Shown here one piece after another: positions 57,801 to 64,000 of a stretch of DNA of 64,000 nucleotides; positions within the stretch are counted from its first letter, which is position 1, and every line of letters starts with the position of its first letter. The DNA lies in contig NC_092561.1 in NCBI RefSeq assembly GCF_037975245.1, positions 2,745,501 to 2,809,500 on the forward strand. The letters run 5' to 3'. Both the position numbers and the translations under genes were made by a program. This DNA comes from Apostichopus japonicus. Lineage: Eukaryota > Echinodermata > Holothuroidea > Aspidochirotida > Stichopodidae. The notes beneath the pieces are model-generated. The model searched no databases. It had not been told where the DNA came from and saw nothing but the letters and a program-made list of their open reading frames with translations.

Positions 57801-59623
57801 GAGAGAGACGAGTCGCCAAGGAAACCGAATTGACCTTTATGAAAACCAGGTTGCGTGGGTTTCTTTTGCAGGAATATCTGATGCATTTAACAGAGAAACA
57901 ACTCGACAATATACTTCCAACGGCTAGGAAGGAGACACTATACATCATGACGAGGTCTGGGGTGAAGCAGTTACCTCTCATCACAAGTGAAGATGTCAAG
58001 ATATACATAGAAGAATTTATTCAGGAAAATAAATTCTTCATTACAAAGTTAAGAGACGTGAAAATTCAAGAGGCGATACAACAATTAGAATACGAAAAGA
58101 GAAGAGAGCGCCTGAAAGAAAAGGAGGAGATAAATAAAATGCAGAGCATTGTATTACCATTGGTTAGTAACTACTTAAAACAGCATTCAAAACAAGCGTT
58201 AGAACAGATAATTCGACACAAGCAACTGCCTGATGATTGTACTAATACAATATTTGCGGCTATTGAGTCATCCAAAGTGAATGTAGAACGTCAACACATT
58301 GAACAATTTATTCAGGTAACGTTTTTTGCAAATCCTACTCAAATCCAAGGGTATATAGGTGGTAAAGTGTTAATAGAAAGTCTTGAAGAACAGTCGAAAC
58401 AACTGCAACAGGTCCAAAGAGAACAGAAATTAAACGGAATCATGGAAATCTTAGAGAAAAACCTTTATGACAGTTTGGATGGTAAAACTGACAAAGAGTT
58501 AGATGAACTAAAGACTGACTTGACAGACATGAATGACTCTGGTCCAGGTAATTGGAAACCATTATTTACTGAACTTGTGGAAAGGGAAATTGATGCTTCT
58601 GATATTAGTATCACGGAAGTATCCAATCTGTTCTTACAGCAGAAGAACAATTTGCTGCGAAGTGTCTTGGGAATCCTGTTCAATAAACGACAACAACAAA
58701 GGGAGGCAAAGCGTTTGCAGGAAAGGGAAAAATTAAGGAACAGTGCCTTCGGCATCATTTCAGCAGTAATTAAACAAAAACTGAAATCATACTTAACAGG
58801 TAAGACTACAAGTGAATTAATAGAAATGGAAGCACAGATAGGTAGAAGTGATGTTCCTTCAGATATCTGCGATAAAGTGTGTGGACATCTGACAACTGCA
58901 CAGATGCAGTCTTTGGATATAGATGAAGTAAAAGCTGAAATACTTAAACAAATCAAAGAGCAAAACGAAGTTATTGAGGAATGTAAGATTGAGGCTGGGG
59001 AATGCTTTGCTGGTTCCACTGAAGTTAGAATCAAAGAGAGAGGCATCGCTAAAATATCCAACGTGAGAGTAGATGACGAAATTCTAGTCTTTGACGAGAA
59101 TGGTCAACTGTTCTATGATAAGGTCTATCTTATTTCTCATGCAAGAAAAGATGAAAATATTACCTATGTCCGGTTGCAAACATCTTCAGGTAAAGATCTG
59201 CGTATTTCACAAGGTCATTTATTACCTGTTGGTAGTCTTGGTAGTAACGTCGCCGCTAAGGACGCATCCCTTGGTAACGTCATATTTACATTACAAGATG
59301 GTGTAATGATGCCTGACAAAGTTACCTCAGTAACTTACGAGCTATGTCGAGGAGCGTATTGCCCAATGACAATATATGGGACTATTGTTGTCAATGACGT
59401 AGCAGCATCCTGTTATACAACTTTCTTCCCAGCTCCTCTTGCTCACGCTTTGCTTTCTCCCATAAGATTCCTCTTCAGTTATTTATCCCTACCTCTCTTA
59501 AAGCAATTACTTCCATATGATACTGAGGAAGGGATGCCGGTGTTGCTCCTAAAATGTCGTTCCATCGTCATCAGGTGGCGTTCATTGTTTACAAGGAATG
59601 ATAACACAAGCAAAGGCGTATAA
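45547..59623 (+). CDS. Gene model B: CARD-AIG1-helical-AIG1-coiled coil-Hint protein (five exons)
   Basis: Exons 45547-45867, 50383-50799, 53435-54010, 56618-57064 and 57479-59623, all joined in phase 0, give 1,301 codons. Every exon except the CARD exon (one extra codon) is exactly as long as its unit-A partner, with many amino-acid differences but no stop or frameshift. Two paralogues diverged yet intact in all five exons argue that both are, or recently were, functional. The same one-gene versus two-gene ambiguity applies as for model A. Confidence 0.75.
46180..46980. repeat. Diverged tandem repeat, about 115-130 bp unit (unit B intron)
   Basis: Counterpart of 23706-24500 with the same unit words (GGTCATTTGGGG, GGTCAAATTGTG, CCTTGTAAACACGATAT, GAAGCTTGGGCAGA). 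Small length differences show independent indels since duplication. Confidence 0.85.
47176..47637. mobile_element. 462-bp hAT-Charlie-like MITE, unit B only
   Basis: The ends are CCGTGGTTTTCAACC and its inverse GGTTGAAAACCAAGG, close to the CAGTGGTTCTCAACC termini of Charlie-type hAT elements. Perfect 8-bp duplications CTTTAAGT flank it at 47168-47175 and 47638-47645. Unit A has one CTTTAAGT at 24679-24686 in the matching position, a clean empty site. GGGCTCGCG words recur inside near both ends. Insertion after the segmental duplication is therefore directly visible. Confidence 0.93.
48188..48335. repeat. 29-bp minisatellite, about five units
   Basis: Units read CCCTTATATCACCAATATTG followed by TTAATATGT, with small changes. 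It is unit-B specific, lying in the LINE-containing part of intron 1. Confidence 0.92.
48400..49640 (+). pseudogene. CR1/L2-like LINE reverse transcriptase remnant, unit B
   Basis: In broken frames the plus strand shows [15 protein letters not shown] (an RT start motif), [15 protein letters not shown] (the DLSAAFDTVDH block), a degraded catalytic box [11 protein letters not shown] where YADDTQLY is usual, [15 protein letters not shown], and then [20 protein letters not shown] and [12 protein letters not shown]. Several frameshifts and stops, plus loss of the catalytic Asp pair, make it inactive. The C-terminal part matches 26640-27000 in unit A. Confidence 0.88.
50383..50799 (+). CDS. Exon B2: first AIG1 GTPase, N-terminal half
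   Basis: 139 codons after a TTCACTGCAG acceptor (donor TCG|GTGAGT). P-loop [15 protein letters not shown], switch ETKSVQ, G3 VVDTPG and tail [11 protein letters not shown] are identical to A2. Differences cluster just after the P-loop ([10 protein letters not shown] for GKDSFEESDT). This is the switch-I side, where GTPase paralogues often vary in partner binding. Confidence 0.9.
50840..51560 (-). pseudogene. L1/Tx1-like LINE C-terminal remnant in intron 2 (unit B)
   Basis: Minus-strand frames give an [12 protein letters not shown]-like lead, then the knuckle [18 protein letters not shown], then [13 protein letters not shown] and the hydrophobic end. The knuckle and its position near the ORF end are typical of L1/Tx1-type LINE ORF2. 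It retains about 200 bp more than the unit-A copy. Confidence 0.75.
52857..53066 (+). other. Small open frame in intron 2, unit B
   Basis: 69 codons from ATG 52857 ([14 protein letters not shown]-like start) to TAA 53066. The unit-A counterpart at 30379-30540 shares SLP...KLVE and RAVAQE words but stops earlier. It has no known domain. It may be a fragment of a repeat or a chance frame in duplicated DNA, and is listed because it is the only other frame partly kept in both units. Confidence 0.2.
53435..54010 (+). CDS. Exon B3: first AIG1 GTPase C-terminal half plus helical region
   Basis: 192 codons after a TTTTCACCAG acceptor, with donor AAG|GTAACT in phase 0. G4-like LTNARARF and G5-like VIAVENCF are the same as A3. 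The helical part has substitutions ([19 protein letters not shown] for QACKVTELCTLITEGDVMQ) but no length change. The intron begins seven codons before a stop and about 40 bp before a long microsatellite. Confidence 0.87.
54036..54297. repeat. Compound microsatellite (TA)n-(ATGT)n-(CATC)n
   Basis: A short TA run is followed by ATGT/GTGT repeats to about 54229 and CATC repeats to about 54296. It directly follows exon B3 and replaces about 600 bp of unit A that includes the degenerate CARD. Six overlapping open frames across it (Ile-His-Thr, Met-Tyr-Val-Cys and Pro-Ser-Ile repeats) are artefacts. Confidence 0.97.
54420..56238. mobile_element. GGTAAA-rich TIR element, unit B intron 3
   Basis: The left end CCCCAGCAAAATATGTACCC and the inverted right end (CCTCAAATTTACC...AAAAATTTACC side ending TTCCTGGGA) are similar over about 35 bp, including TTTACCGCGGTAA. 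The inner flanks are dense in palindromic TTTACCGCGGTAAA and GGTAAAAGTGTGG words, and five units of about 72 bp lie at 54480-54960. The centre holds a SINE. No transposase was seen. A convincing target duplication was not found, so the exact ends are uncertain. Confidence 0.65.
55510..55800 (+). mobile_element. tRNA-derived SINE
   Basis: A pol III promoter-like head has an A box TGGCAGAACCGG at about 55529 and a B box GGTTCAAACCTC at about 55572, spaced as in a tRNA-derived SINE. It is followed by a body with GGGACGTTAAACTGCGGTCCC, a core-type block. No intact cloverleaf is expected or seen. It lies inside the GGTAAA element, so it is younger than, or was carried by, that element. Confidence 0.75.
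56618..57064 (+). CDS. Exon B4: second AIG1 GTPase, N-terminal half
   Basis: 149 codons after a TTCATTGTAG acceptor; the first codon is ATG ([19 protein letters not shown]). P-loop [15 protein letters not shown], switch SVTKTISM, G3 [10 protein letters not shown] and [23 protein letters not shown] are present. The unit-A exon starts with ATA at this position, so the ATG is not diagnostic of a start. The donor GAG|GTAAGT is in phase 0. Confidence 0.9.
57479..59623 (+). CDS. Exon B5: second GTPase C-terminal half, coiled coil, Hint domain
   Basis: 714 codons plus stop, exactly the length of A5, after a CTCGAACAG acceptor. It opens [20 protein letters not shown]. The G4-like TNAR here matches module 1, whereas A5 has TYAH. 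G5-like QIVAVENCF and [16 protein letters not shown] follow. The coiled coil (for example [18 protein letters not shown] and [17 protein letters not shown]) runs to about residue 500. The Hint begins at the Cys encoded at 59003, also preceded by Glu. It keeps [31 protein letters not shown] and [11 protein letters not shown]. The Hint is visibly more conserved between units than the coiled coil. Confidence 0.9.
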   Translation, partial: KILGKRVYQNCLVVLTNARAKFGSEQSMRKYVEQETKNGGKFADLLKHVNNQIVAVENCFQDDFLTEKHRQKLLCCLAQIINDNKESVYSNKAFKKVKARVEQQEEERERRVAKETELTFMKTRLRGFLLQEYLMHLTEKQLDNILPTARKETLYIMTRSGVKQLPLITSEDVKIYIEEFIQENKFFITKLRDVKIQEAIQQLEYEKRRERLKEKEEINKMQSIVLPLVSNYLKQHSKQALEQIIRHKQLPDDCTNTIFAAIESSKVNVERQHIEQFIQVTFFANPTQIQGYIGGKVLIESLEEQSKQLQQVQREQKLNGIMEILEKNLYDSLDGKTDKELDELKTDLTDMNDSGPGNWKPLFTELVEREIDASDISITEVSNLFLQQKNNLLRSVLGILFNKRQQQREAKRLQEREKLRNSAFGIISAVIKQKLKSYLTGKTTSELIEMEAQIGRSDVPSDICDKVCGHLTTAQMQSLDIDEVKAEILKQIKEQNEVIEECKIEAGECFAGSTEVRIKERGIAKISNVRVDDEILVFDENGQLFYDKVYLISHARKDENITYVRLQTSSGKDLRISQGHLLPVGSLGSNVAAKDASLGNVIFTLQDGVMMPDKVTSVTYELCRGAYCPMTIYGTIVVNDVAASCYTTFFPAPLAHALLSPIRFLFSYLSLPLLKQLLPYDTEEGMPVLLLKCRSIVIRWRSLFTRNDNTSKGV
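59003..59623 (+). other. Hint (Hedgehog C-terminal/intein-like) domain with hydrophobic tail, unit B
   Basis: Same layout as in unit A: position-1 Cys in ECFAGSTEV, the SxxH form of block B (RISQGH), the GTIVVND...ASCY end and about 50 residues of hydrophobic tail ([18 protein letters not shown], then VLLLKC). Retention of Cys1, the block-B His and the SCY end in both paralogues suggests that the splicing/cleavage chemistry is still selected. Confidence 0.88.
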
Positions 59624-60230
59624 GAGTGAAACGAGCTGCTAGGGCCTTAACATATCCTTGATAATATTGTTTTACCACTCTCTTCTTTTTTGTGCAGAAA
59701 AAGTGGAATTCTCACAACAGTTGCTTGTCAATTCCATGTCTCTTGACATTAGCAGACAAATATTTAGACGCGCTTAATATCTGTAGCAACAGACAGTCTG
59801 ATGAAGAGATTAGTAAAAAGCAAGTAAATGAGAAAACACACAAGTTCAAGAACTTGAGGAAATCAAATTTGTGAAATGTCTTTTATAATTGTTGATAGTC
59901 TTCCAACTGGTACAAAAGAAGGAAACCTTAAAATACCATGTTCTTTCTAAGTTTTGAAAACACTTCCAATGTCTTGAGTGCGATTACGGGATGTCACAGT
60001 TGTTTATGTTTACGCAATTATTAATTATTTGACGTATTTTTGTAGTAGTTAATACAGGACAATTTGTAATTGTACTTCCAGTTCACCAGTCTTTCAAAAA
60101 AGATCCGACCACGTCACCTTTACTTAAATATTCAATTACTCTCAGTATGCAAAATGCAATTAGATTGATACAATTGAGTACAATATCTAACGTAATATGT
60201 CTACCTATACGTTTACTATAGATGCATCCA
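59624..60230. other. 3' flank of gene B
   Basis: Homologous to the 3' flank of gene A (for example CACAACAGTTGCTT and GACAGTCTGAT words). A 60-codon frame at 59692-59874 is not preserved in A. No conserved polyadenylation signal stood out. Confidence 0.5.
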
Positions 60231-61345
60231 TACTTTGGAATTATGAATGTAGTCAATCTTTCCTTTCATCTCCACTAAGAAGTCTTTTGCTCTGTTTGTT
60301 TGAATAAGTTTATTAATGTCAATGTAAAGAGGTCGAGTAGTACACCTAGACCAAATGATAGAAATATTTCAGCCAAATTAATTGTGTTGTATTTTATACC
60401 TGTGATAGAAGTAGTTTCGTTGGTATAGTTTAGTATGTGAAAAGTTAAACACGTATGGAAGAAACATGGTTTTTTAACATACAACGTAATAAGAACAATT
60501 TGATATTGTCCAAACAATAACCTTATGATTACTGTATTAATGATTATTCAGAAATTATATAAATAAAAAAAATTGAATATTTATAAAAGGGTCAAATTCC
60601 AGACAAGTTTTATTCTGCATCCATCGTTTGGAATTATGAATGTAGTCAATCTTTCCTTTCATCTCCATTAAGAAGTATTTTGCTCTGTTTGTTTGAATAA
60701 GTTTATTAATGTCAATGTTAAGAGGTCGAGTAGTAGACCTAGACCAAATGATAGAAATATTTCAGCCAAATAAATTGTGTTTTATTTTATACCTGTGATA
60801 GAAGTAGTTTCGTTAGTATAGTTTAGTATGTGACAAATTAACCACGCATGGAGGCAACACGGTATTTTAACTTGAATACAACGTAATTAGAACAATATGA
60901 TGTTGTCCAAACAGATAACTTTATGATGAAATGTATTAATGATTGATTCAGAAAATATATAAATAAAAAAGGGATATTTGTAAAAGGTTCAAATTCCAGA
61001 CAAGTTTTTTTTCTGCATCCATCGTTTGGAATGATTAATTAATCGATCTTTCCTTTCATCTCCATAAAGAAGTATTTTGCTCTGTTTATTTGAATAAGTT
61101 TATTTATGTCAATAATAAGAGGTTCGAGTATTACACCTACCCCAAATGATAGAAATGTTTCAGCCAAATTAGTTTTTGTTGTATTTTATACCTGTGATAG
61201 AAGCAGTTTCGTTAGTTGTTTAGTATTTGACAATTTAACTACGTATGGAGGCAACACGTCGTATTTTTACAAGCAACGTAATCATAACTATTTGATGATG
61301 TTCAAACAGTTAACGTTATGATGAAAATTACTGATGATTATTCAG
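60227..61345. repeat. Tandem repeat, three units of about 395 bp
   Basis: Units start near 60227, 60620 and 61018 with TTTGGAATTATGAATGTAGT-like sequence (more diverged in unit 3). Each contains CTTTCCTTTCATCTCC, GAATAAGTTTATTAATGTCA and GATAGAAATATTTCAGCC. Unit A has a single diverged copy at about 38070-38410, so the array was amplified in B after duplication. Confidence 0.88.
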
Positions 61346-61599
61346 AAAATATGTACATAATAATAACCATGTACAATGTACCATGAATTTTGTTTTCTAA
61401 CGTCAATGGGCAATAACATCGAGAGCTATTAAAAGAATGTTCTCATAGTTTCATTGTAATTAGAGGCAGTTTTAAGTTCAACAACAAGGAATTAATTTGA
61501 ATCTAAGGCTTTCGAAAGGCGTGTTCAAAATAGCAGTTTACCGTGATTCACAGTGTAATGGCCACACTGCCACCGCTTGATTACTACCGTACCTTTCGA

Positions 61600-62445
61600 T
61601 GAAACCCAAAAAGACTCCCTTTTAAGGCCATATTATTGGCAGATCCGTAATGTTTGAAAAATCAGGCGGTTTATTACTGATAAATCTTGTAAGACATTGG
61701 TCCACGCCCTTGTGACATCCAAATTGGACTACGGTAAATGCCCTACTTTATGGTCTGCCTCATATAAGCTTACTGACCGACTTCAGTAAGTTCAGAATTG
61801 CGCAGTACGGCTTTCAGCCGCACACGTATATGGCAAGCCATGTGGGACAAATACTGCATAATATATCTGCGTATTAATTCGAATATATACGCGTATTAAT
61901 TCGAATATACATGTGTTGTAGCCTACATGTGTAAAGTTTCGCTTTTTGAAGCGATCTCGCGAGCCCGCCAAAACATTTATCGTTGGTATATGTACACAGC
62001 AAGAGCGGAAATGCTTTTTTCGTGTATATTCTAATTATCCGTGCATATATTGGATTGAATCCCCATATGTATTTTATTTAATACGTGTATATATTCGAAT
62101 TAATACGTGTATATATTCGAATTAATACGCGGGTATATTTAAGCCATATGATTGGCCAATAATATATACGCGTATATTCTCCAATTAATACGCGTATAAA
62201 TTCCGATTAATACGCGGATATATTATGCAGTGTTTGTCCCACATGGCTTGCCATACACGTATAGATATGAGCAGATAACGCCTGTTTGCCGTGACTTCAA
62301 TTCGCAACCGGTTCATTACTGGTCCAGTTTCAAAATCCTTTCATATACTTATAATGTTCTCAATGGTTTAGCCCCTGTCTGCCTCACAGATCTTGTGCAT
62401 AAATATCAGCCAACTAGATCTCTTCGGTCCTAAAACAATTCATTA
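61600..62445 (+). pseudogene. LINE reverse transcriptase C-terminal fragment split by a MITE
   Basis: Broken frames give TSKLDYGKCPTLW, QNCAVRLSAAHVY before 61830, and YEQITPVCRDFNSQPVHYW, then FKILSYTYNVLNGLAPVCLT and DLVHKYQPTRSLRS after 62262. This is the C-terminal region of a CR1/L2-like LINE, a different lineage from the one inside the duplicated units. The two halves join in the expected order once the inserted MITE is set aside. Confidence 0.85.
61830..62254. mobile_element. 425-bp hAT-like MITE with perfect 8-bp TSD
   Basis: The terminal inverted repeats start ATGGCAAGCCATGTGGGACA and continue through the ACTGCATAATATATC side on both ends, over 40 bp. The flanks are perfect octamers ACACGTAT at 61822-61829 and 62255-62262. 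The interior has repeated TTCGAATTAATACG and ACGCGTATA palindromes. It interrupts a LINE fragment, giving independent evidence of insertion. Confidence 0.93.
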
Positions 62446-63120
62446 TTAACTTAACCCATGCATTATCAGAACATCTACTTACGGGACCAGGCGTTTTGAA
62501 TTTATATCTGTTATATATTTGTAATGCCTAAGCCTATTTCACAATGAATTGTAATTGTGCACTTACTTTGCCTTTCTTATCCCTTTTTACAAATATATAA
62601 CCTTTAGACCCCTTGTTTATGTAACGTCGCTTATATACATAACCTTAGGCTTAAGTTGTACCACCTTTCATTTGTACTGAAGTTAGTAATTCACTATGTA
62701 GCTGCATCATGAAATCTAATAAACGAATGGTGTTCATCTCAACACGTCCTGTTAATTATCATTTGCATAACTGGTCTTATTCACTACATTGATTTGTCAT
62801 ATCTCCAAATTAAAACTCTCCATTCCAGACCCGGATAAATCCTATGTTTATCTAGAATGTGAAGCCTAGCTAGCCAAGGTGAAGTATACGTATTGGAAAA
62901 CAGCGAAAGCATGCATTTCCGACTTCGTAATAATGCCAGCATCTCAGCGAGGTAAAATTTGCATATATGGAAAGCTACTGTGCGAGCTACCCAAAGCATT
63001 CTTTTGAGAAAGACTGGGACTACTAGACAATGGTAGTACCATAAGTTGTTCGTTCATGACGTCATTTGTTTATCAAATTGGAGTTAGATCTGTTTGTCAC
63101 TGTTTTGCGTTGACATGGAC
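62446..63120. other. Stretch without recognisable gene
   Basis: The first 280 bp are probably the LINE 3' untranslated region, ending in a block with AATAAACGAATGG near 62717. The rest shows nothing I can name. Confidence 0.4.
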
Positions 63121-63122
63121 CA

Positions 63123-63217
63123 GGGGCCTGTTTCACTTAACTCGACTTACGCACACAGGACTTAGTGCTTTGTGAAACCATGGAGCTATAAACATGCTCC
63201 ATGGTGAAACAGGCTCC
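63123..63217. mobile_element. 95-bp foldback MITE
   Basis: GGGCCTGTTTCAC at the left and GTGAAACAGGCTCC at the right are inverted. A second inner palindrome pairs ACCATGGAGC with GCTCCATGGT around TATAAACAT. CCAGG flanks both ends and could be a short target duplication. Confidence 0.65.
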
Positions 63218-63784
63218 AGGTCTCGAATTAACCGACGCCAAACTGTCGCCTATACTCTCTACGTTCACGTAATGAACTCAAACACTATGCGATAACGACA
63301 GTAGCGACTATAGTACACCATTTGACCTCATTCTTTTCTCGATCAAAATTTAAAGTTTATTATCAAATATGAATGATGGCTCGAAAGTTGCCCGAGACTC
63401 CCTAGTCGGTATTTGCGTCAGAAGACAGCCATTGACCAATTGAGTGATTGCATAAGGATCCTTACGATAAATTAGTTGTACTGTTTAACTAATGATCTCA
63501 TGAAACGTTCCGTTTCTCTCATTTTCAGAGCTAATTTGGAGACAACGCTTTCATTCAGCTGGATTCTATTAACTTTTCTGACTCAAAATAACACTTTTTC
63601 CGAATTTATCATAAAGTTCCAGTAACAGAAAGTAATCTCGTGGACAATTTTGCAGGGTGTCTGGTGACTATAACCCGCAAAAGAAAGACTGGTTCTCAGT
63701 GACTGTTCCTAACTAGCCATGGATTATTTTCTTCGTAATCGTTTATTGAACCCTTAGACATATGTAACAGCCCACCCATCATTC

Positions 63785-64000
63785 ATGCGCGGATTCAGGG
63801 GTTGAGGGATTACAACCCCACCCCTTGCCATTTAAATACCAAAGTATTAATCACTACAACCTTCCATGTCACGTAATTCCATTTTACGTCTAAGCTTAAC
63901 ATGTTTTTCGGACCTACATGGGCGTCGGATACATTGGGGAGGAGTTCTGAGGGCTTCCTGTTTGCATCGCACCCAGGGTCAAACCCTCTCGATTATAACA
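63785..64000. mobile_element. Possible hAT-like terminus at window edge
   Basis: CATGCGCGGATTCAGGGGTTG followed by a C-rich stretch resembles the CA-GCGCGGATCCAGGGG type of hAT end. The other end would be outside the window, so this is unconfirmed. Confidence 0.35.

Larger units (their letters stand above)
44921..60520. repeat. Segmental duplication, unit B
   Basis: Tandem, same-orientation partner of 22425-38410. Exon order, lengths and phases are preserved. Unit-B-specific additions are a hAT MITE at 47176, a 29-bp minisatellite at 48188, a microsatellite at about 54048, a GGTAAA-rich element at about 54420 and an amplified 395-bp repeat at its right edge. B-specific losses are the LINE endonuclease segment and the degenerate CARD. 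Confidence 0.92.

Noticed and set aside
58465-59061. 198-codon minus-strand open frame
   Set aside because: It lies wholly opposite exon B5. The plus strand carries clear coiled-coil and Hint coding, so this is a shadow frame.

Overview
The window is from an animal nuclear genome. It has widely spaced exons with GT/AG borders, no compact operon-like coding, and a very high load of decayed DNA transposons, LINEs and an LTR retroelement. The mix (CARD, AIG1/GIMAP-type GTPase and Hedgehog-type Hint exons; CR1/L2-like and L1-like LINE ends; Ty3/gypsy pol; hAT elements; frequent TAGGCCTA-like words) suggests a marine invertebrate, perhaps a deuterostome such as an echinoderm or hemichordate. The species assignment is an inference and is weak.

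Layout. 1-11 kb is a nest of mobile elements. A minus-strand Ty3/gypsy pol remnant lies between long direct repeats that may be LTRs. It is interrupted by a 2.35-kb hAT element with a dead transposase and accompanied by a 1.5-kb non-autonomous hAT and a 1-kb long-TIR element with 9-bp target duplications. 11-22 kb has no recognisable intact gene. It holds a minisatellite, a THAP zinc-finger fragment, a 27-bp palindromic insertion with 8-bp target duplications, and a 4.7-kb TIR element carrying at least eight copies of a GTCACCTCCGAAAC motif.

The core is a tandem segmental duplication of about 16 kb: unit A at about 22.4-38.4 kb and unit B at about 44.9-60.5 kb, same strand, separated by about 6.5 kb of transposon debris. 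Each unit carries the same five-exon gene. All junctions are phase 0, and exon lengths are identical in both copies except for one extra codon in the unit-B CARD exon. The predicted protein is about 1,300 residues: CARD, AIG1 GTPase, helical region, second AIG1 GTPase, long coiled coil, then a C-terminal Hedgehog-type Hint domain with a hydrophobic tail. This fuses an innate-immunity death-fold adaptor, two GIMAP-like GTPases and a self-processing module. A plausible reading, by inference only, is an intracellular immune or membrane-associated GTPase whose N-terminal part is released or lipid-modified by its own Hint domain. A degenerate second CARD between the two GTPase modules of unit A suggests the gene itself arose from an internal CARD-GTPase-helical duplication.

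The two units have diverged by insertion and deletion. There is a Charlie-like hAT MITE only in B (clean empty site in A), a Mutator-like MITE only in A, a GGTAAA-rich element with a SINE and an ATGT/CATC microsatellite only in B, and reciprocal deletions in a shared LINE. 61-64 kb is again transposon debris, including a LINE fragment split by a MITE with a perfect 8-bp target duplication.
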